From assembly GCA_014879675.1 (NCBI GenBank), contig JACSRQ010000138.1:1-59052 (forward strand): a stretch of 59,052 bases of DNA. The letters run 5' to 3'. Both the position numbers and the translations under genes were made by a program. The DNA is from Ignavibacteria bacterium (GTDB taxonomy: Bacteria; Bacteroidota; Ignavibacteria; Tepidaquicellales; OLB5). The notes under the pieces were generated by a model. The model made no database searches. It was not told the origin of the DNA and saw nothing but the letters and a program-made list of their open reading frames with translations. Positions 43,184 through 51,830 of the stretch are shown piece by piece. Each line of letters begins with the position of its first letter. Positions within the stretch are counted from its first letter, which is position 1.

Positions 43184-45499
43184 ATGGCAAAATCACTTGT
43201 AATAGTAGAATCACCTTCGAAAGCGAAAACGATAAATAAATACCTCGGCAAGAACTACAAGGTTATTGCATCGGTAGGGCATATCAAAAACCTGCCGAAA
43301 AGCAAGATCAGCGTGGATTTTGAAAATGGCTATGAACTGACATACGAAACTATTCCCGGTAAGGAAAAAGTGATCGATGAAATGAAATCTCTATCGGCCG
43401 ATTCTGATAAAATATACATCGCAACAGATCCGGACCGTGAAGGCGAAGCTATCGCATACGATATTGCTGAAGAAGTTAAAGGAAATAACAGTAATATTTA
43501 CCGTGTTCTTTTTAACGAGATCACCAAAAAGGGTGTTGAAGAGGGGATTAACAATCCGTTGCAGATAGATGAAAAGCTTGTTAGCTCACAGCAGGCAAGG
43601 CGCGCTCTTGATAGGATCGTAGGATATAAGGTAAGTCCGTTTTTATGGAAGGTTGTTTATTACGGACTTTCAGCCGGAAGGGTACAATCAGTTGCCTTAA
43701 GGCTCATCTGCGAACGAGAAGATGAGATCAAGAATTTTATTCCAAGAGAATACTGGAGCATTCTCGCTAACTTCAAAGATAGAGATAAGAACAAGGTATT
43801 TGAATCAAAGCTCATTTCACAAAATGATATATCGTTCAAGTTCAACGGCGATGACCCGAGAATAGAAAATGAAAAAGATGCGGCCGAAATGCTTGATGAT
43901 ATCAACAGCAAGCTGTTCAAAGTCTCGGATATCATCAAAAAAGAAGTTAAGCGTAATCCATACCCGCCGTTCACAACTTCATCACTTCAGCAGGACGCAT
44001 CGGTAAGGCTGCGCTTCGCGCCTAAAAAAACCATGATGCTTGCCCAGAAGCTGTATGAAGGTATCGATATCGGCGAAGAGGGTTTAACGGGACTTATTAC
44101 ATATATGAGAACCGACTCAACCCGTCTTAGCGAAGATGCAGTTTCTGAAGCCCGCGGATACATCAGCGAAACTTTCGGTAAGGAATATCTTCCGAAGGAA
44201 GCAAAAGTTTACAGCAAGAAAAAAGAAAATACACAGGATGCGCATGAAGCTATCAGGCCCACATCAGTTTGGCGCACGCCTGAGAGCCTGAAAAAGGACC
44301 TGACTCCTGATCTCTTTAGGCTTTATGATCTTATTTGGAAGAGATTTGTTGCCTGCCAGATGCAGAATTCGGTTTCTGACCAGATAACACTGCTTATAGA
44401 TTCATTCACTGAATCAGAGAACGGAAAAAAGCATAATCTTTACCAGTTCCGTACTACCGATTCAACCATAAAGTTCAAAGGTTTCCTTGCTTTATATGAC
44501 GATGTATTTGAAGAAGAAGAAGAAGATACCGAAGATAAGTTTTCGATACCGGAAGAAATTGAAGTAGGCGATCTGCTTGACCTGAAGGACCTTTTCAAAA
44601 AGCAGCATTTTACGAATCCGCCGCCGCGCTACACGGAAAGCAGTCTCATCAAACAGCTTGATTTCCTCGGCATCGGTAGGCCTTCTACTTACGCTATGAT
44701 AGTATCAACCATCATAAACCGTACCTACTGCGATCTGAAGGAAAGAAAACTTTACGCCACAGAGCTTGGCCAGACAGTTAACAGGCTTCTTGCGGCACAT
44801 TTTTCGGATGTTATAAATGCGAAGTTTACTGCGCAGATGGAATCAGAGCTTGATAAGATCGCCGAAGGCGACTTAACATATCAGAAGGTATTGAACGATT
44901 TTTACCTTCCGTTTAATCTTGATCTGGAATTCCTTAACAAAAAAACCAAAGAAATTAAAGAATCATTAATAGAGCATACTGATATAGTGTGCGATAAATG
45001 CGGCGGGGCTATGCTGATTAAATGGGGACGCAACGGGCGTTTCCTATCATGCAGCAAGTACCCCAAGTGCAAAAACGCGCAGCCGCTGCCGGGCGAACAG
45101 GAAGAACACCAGGAGCTTGCAGAAGGCAAAATATGCCAGCTTTGTAATGCCCCGATGGTGGTTAAATCCAGCAAATACGGAAAATTCCTCGGCTGCTCAA
45201 ATTATCCTGATTGCAGAAATATTCAACCCATAACATTAGGCATCAAATGTCCAAAATGCGGTGAGGGGGAAGTGCTTGAACGCAAGGCTCTCAAATCAAA
45301 AAAGTCATTTTACGGATGTACCAGGTATCCGGATTGTGATTTTATTTCAAATAGCAAACCAAGAATGACAAAATGCGAAATGTGCTCAAACAGCTATATG
45401 CTTGAAAAATACAGCAAGAAAAAAGGTCCATACCTTGAGTGCCCAGAGTGCAAACACAAAGTTGAAATAGAATCCAACGAATCAGTTGAATCTGCCTAA
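43184..45499 (+). CDS. topA: DNA topoisomerase I
   Basis: A 771-residue type IA topoisomerase that relaxes negative supercoils. The TOPRIM domain starts at residue 3 (SLVIVESPSKAKTI) with DPDREGEA. The catalytic tyrosine is Y307 in GLITYMRTDSTRLS. The C-terminus has four Cys4-type zinc ribbons: CDKCGG...CSKYPKC, CQLCNA...CSNYPDC, CPKCGE...CTRYPDC and CEMCSN...CPECKH. A full-length protein. The tldD gene follows after 13 bases. Confidence 0.98.
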   Translation: MAKSLVIVESPSKAKTINKYLGKNYKVIASVGHIKNLPKSKISVDFENGYELTYETIPGKEKVIDEMKSLSADSDKIYIATDPDREGEAIAYDIAEEVKGNNSNIYRVLFNEITKKGVEEGINNPLQIDEKLVSSQQARRALDRIVGYKVSPFLWKVVYYGLSAGRVQSVALRLICEREDEIKNFIPREYWSILANFKDRDKNKVFESKLISQNDISFKFNGDDPRIENEKDAAEMLDDINSKLFKVSDIIKKEVKRNPYPPFTTSSLQQDASVRLRFAPKKTMMLAQKLYEGIDIGEEGLTGLITYMRTDSTRLSEDAVSEARGYISETFGKEYLPKEAKVYSKKKENTQDAHEAIRPTSVWRTPESLKKDLTPDLFRLYDLIWKRFVACQMQNSVSDQITLLIDSFTESENGKKHNLYQFRTTDSTIKFKGFLALYDDVFEEEEEDTEDKFSIPEEIEVGDLLDLKDLFKKQHFTNPPPRYTESSLIKQLDFLGIGRPSTYAMIVSTIINRTYCDLKERKLYATELGQTVNRLLAAHFSDVINAKFTAQMESELDKIAEGDLTYQKVLNDFYLPFNLDLEFLNKKTKEIKESLIEHTDIVCDKCGGAMLIKWGRNGRFLSCSKYPKCKNAQPLPGEQEEHQELAEGKICQLCNAPMVVKSSKYGKFLGCSNYPDCRNIQPITLGIKCPKCGEGEVLERKALKSKKSFYGCTRYPDCDFISNSKPRMTKCEMCSNSYMLEKYSKKKGPYLECPECKHKVEIESNESVESA

Positions 45500-45512
45500 A
45501 AAAAATAATTAG

Positions 45513-47108
45513 ATGAGAAGAAGAAATTTTATTAAATGCTGCTCCATGGCTCTGCCGGGAGCAGTTTTTGCTAATTCTATAGGGAGTACGGTATTGGGAG
45601 AAACAGGTACAATAAAAGTGCCAAGGCACAGAATGTATGACGATGATTTCATCAAACGCGCCGCAGATATGGCTGTTCAAACAGCCGCAGGAGAAGGCGC
45701 ATCATACAGCGATTTCAGGCTGAGCAATTTCCGCTCGCAGAATATATCAACAAGAGAGCAGATAATACAGGGTATTTGGGAGAATGAGAATTTTGGTTTT
45801 GCGGTCCGCGTAATAATAGATGGTGCCTGGGGATTCGCTGCAAGCAGCACTTTCAGTGAACAGGAAGTAATAAGAATAACAAAAATTGCATGCAGTATTG
45901 CCCGAGCAAATAAAAGCGTTCAGCTAAATAGGGTTGAGCTTGTTCCAACACCTGTTTACAATGAAACTTGGAATACACCGATCAGGAAAAATGCTTTTGA
46001 AGTTTCGATAGATGACAAAGTAAGCAAGCTTTTCGGCATTAACGAAAAGGCTAAATCACTTGGCGCGGATTTCTGCGAATCATTCATCTGGGCTGTCAAC
46101 GAATGGAAATACTTCGCTTCATCGGAAGGCTCATATATTAAACAGGACCTTCACAGGTTATGGAGCGCGTTTGATGTTACAGTTGTGGATAAAGAATCCG
46201 GTAACTTTGAAACCCGTGATTCATTTACCTCACCGATCGGCAAAGGTTACGAGTACGTTGAAGAGTATGATTACATGAAGGATCTCGAAGAGGCTGTTGA
46301 GCATACTAAAATGAAGCTCAAAGCGCCTTCGGTAGAACCGGCTAAGAGGGATCTGATTCTTGACTCCAACCACTTATGGCTTACAATACATGAATCATGC
46401 GGACACCCCACGGAGCTTGACCGCGCGCTTGGTTATGAGGCAAATTATGCCGGCACAAGCTTTATGACTCCCGATAAGCTTGGGAAGCTGCAGTACGGAA
46501 GCAGCCTTATAAATATGAAGGGCGACCGTACACAAACTGATGGACTTGCAACGCGCGGCTTTGATGATGACGGCGTAAAAACTACCGATTGGGATATAAT
46601 TAAAAACGGAAAATTTGTCGGCTACCAAACTACCCGCGAAATGGCAAAGTTCATCGGCGAAAGCGCTTCTAACGGATGCGCATATGCCGATAGCTGGGAC
46701 CATTTCCCGATACAGAGAATGCCGAATGTTTCACTGATGCCGGGCGAGAAAAAACTATCGCTTAACGATCTGATTGCAGATACCGAAGACGGAATTTATA
46801 TCAAAGGAAGCGGAAGCTGGTCAATTGATATGCAGAGATATAACTTCCAGTTCACCGGTCAGGAGTTCTGGGAGATCAAAAATGGCAAGATCACAGGGAT
46901 GCTGAGAGATGTTGCATACCAGGGTAATACTGTTGACCTTTGGAATTCATGTGACGCAATTTGCGATAAGAGCGAGTATAAGTTGGGCGGCTCCTTTTTC
47001 TGCGGAAAGGGCGAGCCCGGACAGGTTTCACCTGTAAGCCACGGCTCATCGCCGGCAAGATTCAAAAAGGTGAATATACTTAACACGTCTAAGGAGGCAG
47101 GCAAATGA
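45513..47108 (+). CDS. tldD: TldD-family metalloprotease subunit with Tat signal
   Basis: A 531-residue TldD homologue. The zinc site H293-E-S-C-G-H298 (HExxxH) and the C-terminal CGKGEPGQVSPVSHG are typical of the catalytic subunit, which with TldE degrades unfolded peptides and matures peptide natural products. Unusually, the N-terminus is RRRNFIKCCSMALPGAVFAN, a twin-arginine-type signal, suggesting export in a folded state. The stop overlaps the tldE ATG by four bases. It lies 13 bases after topA, so it may be read from the same transcript. Confidence 0.93.
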   Translation: MRRRNFIKCCSMALPGAVFANSIGSTVLGETGTIKVPRHRMYDDDFIKRAADMAVQTAAGEGASYSDFRLSNFRSQNISTREQIIQGIWENENFGFAVRVIIDGAWGFAASSTFSEQEVIRITKIACSIARANKSVQLNRVELVPTPVYNETWNTPIRKNAFEVSIDDKVSKLFGINEKAKSLGADFCESFIWAVNEWKYFASSEGSYIKQDLHRLWSAFDVTVVDKESGNFETRDSFTSPIGKGYEYVEEYDYMKDLEEAVEHTKMKLKAPSVEPAKRDLILDSNHLWLTIHESCGHPTELDRALGYEANYAGTSFMTPDKLGKLQYGSSLINMKGDRTQTDGLATRGFDDDGVKTTDWDIIKNGKFVGYQTTREMAKFIGESASNGCAYADSWDHFPIQRMPNVSLMPGEKKLSLNDLIADTEDGIYIKGSGSWSIDMQRYNFQFTGQEFWEIKNGKITGMLRDVAYQGNTVDLWNSCDAICDKSEYKLGGSFFCGKGEPGQVSPVSHGSSPARFKKVNILNTSKEAGK

Positions 47109-48439
47109 AACTGAGTGAACAGGAAGCAAAAAATCTGCTTGAAAAAATATTGCGGTATTCAACCGCTGACTCGGCAGTTATAAGGCTGAGCGGAAGTGAT
47201 ACATATAACCTCAGGTTTGCCAGGAATTCTATTTCCACAAATGGCTACTCCGATGAGCTTACAGTAAACATATCGAGCAGCTTTGGCAAGAAGTCGGGGA
47301 GTGTTTCAACAAATAAGTTTGATGAAGTTTCGCTTAAAGAAGCGGTAAGAAAATCCGAAGAGATAGCACGTTTCTCGCCTGAGAATAAAGAATTTATGCC
47401 GCCTCTCCCCGCGCAGCAATATACGGCAGCGGCAAACTATTATCCTGAAACTGAGAATCTTTCAACCGGCGCCAGATCTGAAATAGTTTCAAATGTAATA
47501 AACAGCTCAGTTACGAACAACGTTGTTTGCGCTGGATACATGGAAGACCTCACGAATTTTGAGGCTGTTATCAACTCAAACGGACTCTTCGCATTCAATA
47601 AGGGCACAAATTCAAAGCTTTCTTCAACCATACGAACAGCTGATGGTACAGGCTCCGGCCGGTTTGAAAAGAGTTATGTAAATATTGCTGATATTAAGTC
47701 AGCTAAGCTTACTGATTGGGTCATAAACCGTGCTAAGCTCTCTGTAGAGCCACCAGAACTGAAACCTGGGCGATACACTGTAATACTCGAGCATTCCGCA
47801 GCATCAGATATGCTTTCACTTTGCATTAATTATATGGGTTCACGCGGCGCTGATGAAGGCAGGAGTTATTTTTCGAAACAGGGCGGCGGCACACTTATAG
47901 GTGAGCAGCTTGCTGATAGCAGAGTTAATATTTACTCCGACCCTTCAGATATTAAAGCGCCATCAGTTCCGTTTTCAAGGGATGGTGAACCAAGAAATAA
48001 ACTAGTATGGTTCGAAAATGGTGTATTGAAGAATCTACACCGTGGCAGGTACTGGGCTGAAAAGACCGGGCAGCCGCTCACACCCAGGCCCTCGAATATC
48101 ATCATGGAAGGCGGCACGAAGTCTGTGGATGAGCTTATCGCTTCAACTGAATACGCAGTGCTGGTAACGCGGTTTTGGTATATCCGCTCGGTTGATCCGA
48201 AAACAATGCTTTTAACCGGCTTAACACGTGACGGTGTTTTTGAAGTAAAAGATGGAAAGATAACACGCCCGGTGAAGAATTTCAGGTTTAATGAAAGCCC
48301 GATGAACATACTTAAGAACATTAGCGAGCTTGGCGCGGCAGAAAAAGCCGTTGGCAGCGAAACAGATGATTTCCCGATTCATGTACCGGCTATGAAAGTG
48401 GAGAACTTTAACTTCTCCAGCTTATCAGATGCTATATAG
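47105..48439 (+). CDS. tldE: TldE/PmbA-family partner subunit
   Basis: A 444-residue protein of the PmbA/TldE family, the non-catalytic partner of TldD. It lacks the HExxxH motif and keeps family features such as SDTYNLRFARNSISTNGYSD, ILEHSAASDMLSLCINYMG and LLTGLTRDGVFEVKDGKI. The ATGA overlap with tldD and the same strand fit co-assembly. No signal peptide is visible, in contrast with its partner; if both are exported, it would have to go with TldD. Confidence 0.93.
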   Translation: MKLSEQEAKNLLEKILRYSTADSAVIRLSGSDTYNLRFARNSISTNGYSDELTVNISSSFGKKSGSVSTNKFDEVSLKEAVRKSEEIARFSPENKEFMPPLPAQQYTAAANYYPETENLSTGARSEIVSNVINSSVTNNVVCAGYMEDLTNFEAVINSNGLFAFNKGTNSKLSSTIRTADGTGSGRFEKSYVNIADIKSAKLTDWVINRAKLSVEPPELKPGRYTVILEHSAASDMLSLCINYMGSRGADEGRSYFSKQGGGTLIGEQLADSRVNIYSDPSDIKAPSVPFSRDGEPRNKLVWFENGVLKNLHRGRYWAEKTGQPLTPRPSNIIMEGGTKSVDELIASTEYAVLVTRFWYIRSVDPKTMLLTGLTRDGVFEVKDGKITRPVKNFRFNESPMNILKNISELGAAEKAVGSETDDFPIHVPAMKVENFNFSSLSDAI

Positions 48440-48478
48440 GCAGGTTTTTTAACAGGACTTACAAACCGGAAATTCTAA

Positions 48479-49408
48479 ATGAACCTGATCTCGGCTATCG
48501 ATAAATTCTCAGCGTACCTTATAAACGAAAAGAATTATTCGAAAAATACGCTTATGAATTATATTAAGGACCTGAACGATCTTTACAGGTTCTTAGCCGG
48601 CACGCTTGAAGAGTCAAATCCAAAAATAGAGCTGAAGTACATTGATGAAGCCACACTGAAGGGCTTTATTGCAGCTTTTGTGCGTGATAAAGAGAGCAAT
48701 TACAGCAAGCGTACAATATCGCGCAAAATATCAACCCTTAAATCATTTTATAAGTTTTTGAACAGGAAGAAGTTATTCAGCGAGAATCCCTCGCGGAAGC
48801 TGGTTTTCCCAAAGCTTGGCAAGAATCTGCCCGTAGTGCTGGAAGAATCATCGCTGGCCGGTATGCTGGATTCACGCATATTCACAGGCGATGTATGGGG
48901 TGAGCGTGACAGGGCAATAATGGAGCTGCTCTACAGCTCCGGCATCAGGCTGAATGAACTGATAAACCTTTCAATTGATATGATCGATATAGATAACATG
49001 ACGATCAGGGTGAAGGGTAAAGGCAGGAAGGAGCGGATAATTCCAGTAGGAGCGGTATCTGTAGGCGCGATTTCATCATACCTGGAAAAGCGGGATGTTT
49101 ATTTTGCTGAAAAGGGGATTGAGTATAATAACGGAGTGGTATTTAATGCTAAGAACGGGAAGAAGTTATATCCGGCGTTGGTGAATCGCATAACGAACAA
49201 GTATATATCGGGAATATCGGAGCAGAAGAAGAAATCACCCCACGTATTGCGGCATTCATTCGCCACACATCTGCTGGATCACGGGGCAGATATCCGCGCG
49301 GTCAAAGACTTGCTGGGACACTCAAGCCTCAGCACAACCCAGGTTTATACGCATGTATCTGTTGAGAGATTGAAGAAAGTATACCAGAAATCGCACCCGA
49401 AGGGGTAG
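48479..49408 (+). CDS. xerC: XerC/XerD-type tyrosine recombinase
   Basis: A 309-residue site-specific recombinase with a SAM-like N-domain (about 1-100) and a catalytic domain. The residues R157, K181, H255, R258, H281 and Y290 form a complete active site (SSGIRLNEL, HVLRHSFATH, LLGHSSLSTTQVYTH). Xer proteins resolve chromosome dimers at dif. XerC versus XerD cannot be decided here; the gene is 39 bases after tldE in what looks like a housekeeping operon, not a mobile element. Confidence 0.95.
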   Translation: MNLISAIDKFSAYLINEKNYSKNTLMNYIKDLNDLYRFLAGTLEESNPKIELKYIDEATLKGFIAAFVRDKESNYSKRTISRKISTLKSFYKFLNRKKLFSENPSRKLVFPKLGKNLPVVLEESSLAGMLDSRIFTGDVWGERDRAIMELLYSSGIRLNELINLSIDMIDIDNMTIRVKGKGRKERIIPVGAVSVGAISSYLEKRDVYFAEKGIEYNNGVVFNAKNGKKLYPALVNRITNKYISGISEQKKKSPHVLRHSFATHLLDHGADIRAVKDLLGHSSLSTTQVYTHVSVERLKKVYQKSHPKG

Positions 49409-49488
49409 GCAATAAAATGTGATAGAATTCCGTAGGAGCGGAATGTTGATTTGCCTTTCAGCTAATATTTTAATTAAATATCCACTAA

Positions 49489-49568
49489 GCATTCACACAG
49501 TGAATGCACTCCAAAGAAAAGCAATATAGCTTTTGATTTTTTTTGGAGTGCGCTGACTGTGTCAGTGC
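49489..49568. repeat. paired-hairpin repeat element
   Basis: Outer palindromes GCATTCACACAGTGAATGC (49489-49507) and GCGCTGACTGTGTCAGTGC (49550-49568) flank a stem formed by GCACTCCAAAGAAAAGC and GCTTTTGATTTTTTTTGGAG. The same modules occur in another order at 14913-14985. Confidence 0.8.
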
Positions 49569-49886
49569 TATTTAGAGAATTCAAAGTGTTATATAGTGAA
49601 GAATTGACTCAATATAATGTAGTACTTTCTCTAACCCCGTAGGGGTGGCATGTTTGTAGGTTTATGTTTGTTTTTATTCAAAGCTCCGTAAGAGAGGCAT
49701 GTGGATTTGATTCTTGAATTCAATAAGAATAGAAATAGTTGATGAAAAGTTGGCTTCATATAACACAGACAGGAATGTCTGTGCTACTAAAGGCTAATTG
49801 TTTTTATAAGGCTTCCGAGATGACGAACTATAAACTACACAATCCGCGGGAATGGGCAGAACCTTTCATTAATCCCTATTTTTTAG

Positions 49887-49894
49887 TAAATTTG
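49887..49894 (+). promoter_or_regulatory. possible -7 element before the AtuA-like gene
   Basis: TAAATTTG fits TAnnTTTG, 57 bases before the ATG at 49952. No good -33 partner is seen. Confidence 0.3.
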
Positions 49895-49951
49895 TAAAAT
49901 TCGTTAAATTTTTAAAAGAGATTCCCGTTTGCACGGGAATGGTTATCGTAT

Positions 49952-50269
49952 ATGCCAAAAATTCAGCTTAAAGAGATTTGCCACGGCCGCTCGGGTGATA
50001 AGGGCGATGCCGCTAATGTGGGCCTGATAGCCTACAAGAAGGAAGATTACGAGCTTATCAAAAGCAAAGTAACCGCAGATGCGGTTAAGAAGCATTTTGA
50101 AGGCATTTGTCTGGGTGGGGTTGATAGATATGAGCTTCCCAATATCAATGCGCTGAATTTCATCCTTCACAATACCCTCGGCGGCGGGGGAACGGTATCA
50201 TTGAAAAATGACGCACAGGGCAAGACTCTTGCCTCAGCTTTGCTGATGATGGAGATCGATAAACCCTGA
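49952..50269 (+). CDS. AtuA-like C-terminal-domain protein
   Basis: A 105-residue protein matching the small C-terminal domain of AtuA-type proteins (KEICHGRSGDKGDAANVGLI, VDRYELPNINALNFILHNTL, GGGGTVSLKNDAQGKTLASA). In acyclic-terpene degradation this domain is part of a larger protein, but stand-alone forms exist. No catalytic role is known. Repeat DNA lies immediately on both sides; the stop codon TGA is part of a CCTGAGCGCAGCGAAG element. Confidence 0.86.
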   Translation: MPKIQLKEICHGRSGDKGDAANVGLIAYKKEDYELIKSKVTADAVKKHFEGICLGGVDRYELPNINALNFILHNTLGGGGTVSLKNDAQGKTLASALLMMEIDKP

Positions 50270-50282
50270 GCGCAGCGAAGTG
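50265..50282. repeat. CCTGAGCGCAGCGAAG element
   Basis: The element supplies the stop codon of the preceding gene. A reverse-complement relative (TCCTTCACTTCGTTCAGGA) lies at 50417-50435, just before prfB, and a third copy starts at 41228. Confidence 0.75.
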
Positions 50283-50443
50283 CATTATTAAAGAAAGTAT
50301 GCATTTAAGATTTAACTCATAACCATTTTTAGAATAACGAGTTAATGAATAATCGTTAAATCGAATAATATACAGTATAAAGTAAAATAAATAGAAACGA
50401 TACTGAAGAAAATAGATCCTTCACTTCGTTCAGGATAAAAAAA

Positions 50444-51536
50444 ATGTTTGACTACAGTAAATCAGAACTTAAAAAGCTAAAGACCAGGATCGATGATCTA
50501 AGGAGGTATCTTTGATATCGATAACAGGCAGCAGCAAGTTGATACCCTCCAGTTAAAAACCTCCGAACCCGGATTCTGGGATGATAACAGCGAAGCCCAG
50601 AAAATTCATCAGGAAATTACAAAATTAAGCGAATGGCTGGACCTTTGGAAAGGTCTGGATAAGAAGTATAATGACCTTGAATCGCTTGTCACCATGGCCG
50701 AAGAGGAATCCGATACCACACTTGAAGACATCTTCGAGAAGGATGTCGAGAATCTGGGCCGCGATGTGGATAATGCCGAGTTCAAAAACATGCTTAAAGA
50801 TGCCGATGATGAGCGTGATGCCATATTGAACATCAATTCCGGCGCAGGCGGTACTGAGGCGCAGGATTGGGCTCAAATGCTCATGCGTATGTATTTAAGG
50901 TACTGTGAGCGGTCGGGATTCAAAGCCGAAATTGTTGACCTGCTTGAAGGCGATGGGGCAGGCATCAAAAGCGCAACCATTGAGGTGAGCGGAAAGTACG
51001 CTTACGGCTATATGAAGGCTGAAAACGGCGTCCACAGACTTGTAAGGATATCGCCGTTTGATTCCAACAAGAAGCGCCATACATCGTTTGCCGCCGTGTT
51101 TGTTTACCCGGTTGTTGATGATAACATTGAAATTGAGATAAATCCCGCCGAAATACGGGTTGATACGTTCCGAAGCGGCGGCGCAGGCGGACAGAATGTG
51201 AATAAGGTTGAAACTGCCATCAGGATAACCCATATTCCATCGGGAATTGTTGTACAGTGCCAGAATGAGCGCTCACAGCATCAGAACCGCGCTAATGCGA
51301 TGAAGATGCTGAAATCGAAGCTCTACCAGCAGGAAAAAGAGCGCGAACAGGCTAAGCTTGATAAGATCGAAGGCTCCAAGAAAAAAATTGAATGGGGCAG
51401 CCAGATCCGGAGCTATGTGTTCCATCCATACAATATGGTGAAGGATCATCGGACCGACCACGAGACCAGCAATACGCAGGGTGTAATGGATGGCAACATA
51501 GATGAATTCATTAAGAGCTATTTGATGGCGAATTAA
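50444..51536 (+). CDS. prfB: peptide chain release factor 2 with programmed +1 frameshift
   Basis: The RF2 gene reads 23 codons from the ATG at 50444 ([20 protein letters not shown]), then meets an in-frame TGA at 50513-50515 in the context AGGAGGTATCTTTGAT. Slipping past T513 continues the frame at GAT (50514) to 51536, giving about 363 residues. RF2 recognises UAA/UGA: the SPF tripeptide is in [10 protein letters not shown] and the GGQ catalytic motif is in [13 protein letters not shown]. The internal Shine-Dalgarno AGGAGG and CUU-UGA are the classical autoregulatory frameshift site. A start at 50694 would lose the N-terminus. Confidence 0.97.
50501..50516 (+). promoter_or_regulatory. RF2 programmed frameshift site
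   Basis: AGGAGGTATCTTTGAT: an internal SD-like AGGAGG, then CTT and TGA. When RF2 is scarce, ribosomes shift +1 and finish the protein. Confidence 0.95.
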
Positions 51537-51603
51537 TTTGTGACATTACCCCGGCCGCCCCAGATTACTTGCAGTTTCGGGGTGAGTGCGGAGGGAATAA
51601 TAC

Positions 51604-51792
51604 TGACCTCACCCCCCGGCCCCCTCTCCTTGGAGGAGAGGGGGAGAGAGCCTAGATTTACCGGTGCTGACAATTTTTGCTATATCTAAAATCATCGTCT
51701 GGATACCCTGCTGAGACCTGTCTGCTTTAGCAGAAGGTATGACAAAGTGTTTTTTCCCCTCTCCTCTAGGAGAGGGGTTAGGGGTGAGGTGA
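51604..51792. repeat. composite repeat bounded by inverted repeats
   Basis: TGACCTCACCCC (51604-51615) and GGGGTGAGGTGA (51781-51792) form imperfect ends, each next to a CCCCTCTCCT...AGGAGAGGGG hairpin. Inside, at about 51655-51745, lies GATTTACCGGTGCTGACAAT and a GATACC...GGTATGACAA hairpin that match part of unit 2 of the tandem repeat (38300-38377). Confidence 0.85.
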
Positions 51793-51830
51793 AAAAGCTT
51801 TAAGTTTCATTTAAATTAATCTGCAATAAA

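Larger units (their letters stand above)
49409..49951. other. 543-base intergenic region rich in repeats
   Basis: No gene is supported. It contains CCGTAGGAG-type elements at 49426-49446, 49634-49659 and 49683-49704 (two with a GGCATGT tail), a paired-hairpin element at 49489-49568, the palindrome CACAGACAGGAATGTCTGTG at 49764-49783 followed by CTACT, and the REP-like hairpin ATTCCCGTTTGCACGGGAAT at 49921-49940, ending 11 bases before the next ATG. Confidence 0.85.

Noticed and set aside
48479..49408. Xer recombinase as an integrase of a mobile element
   Set aside because: It sits tightly after tldE in a housekeeping cluster; no attachment sites, cargo or tRNA target were seen.
49952..50269. 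AtuA-like gene as a truncated larger gene
   Set aside because: The domain is complete from strand to strand, and the flanking DNA has no further AtuA sequence in any frame.
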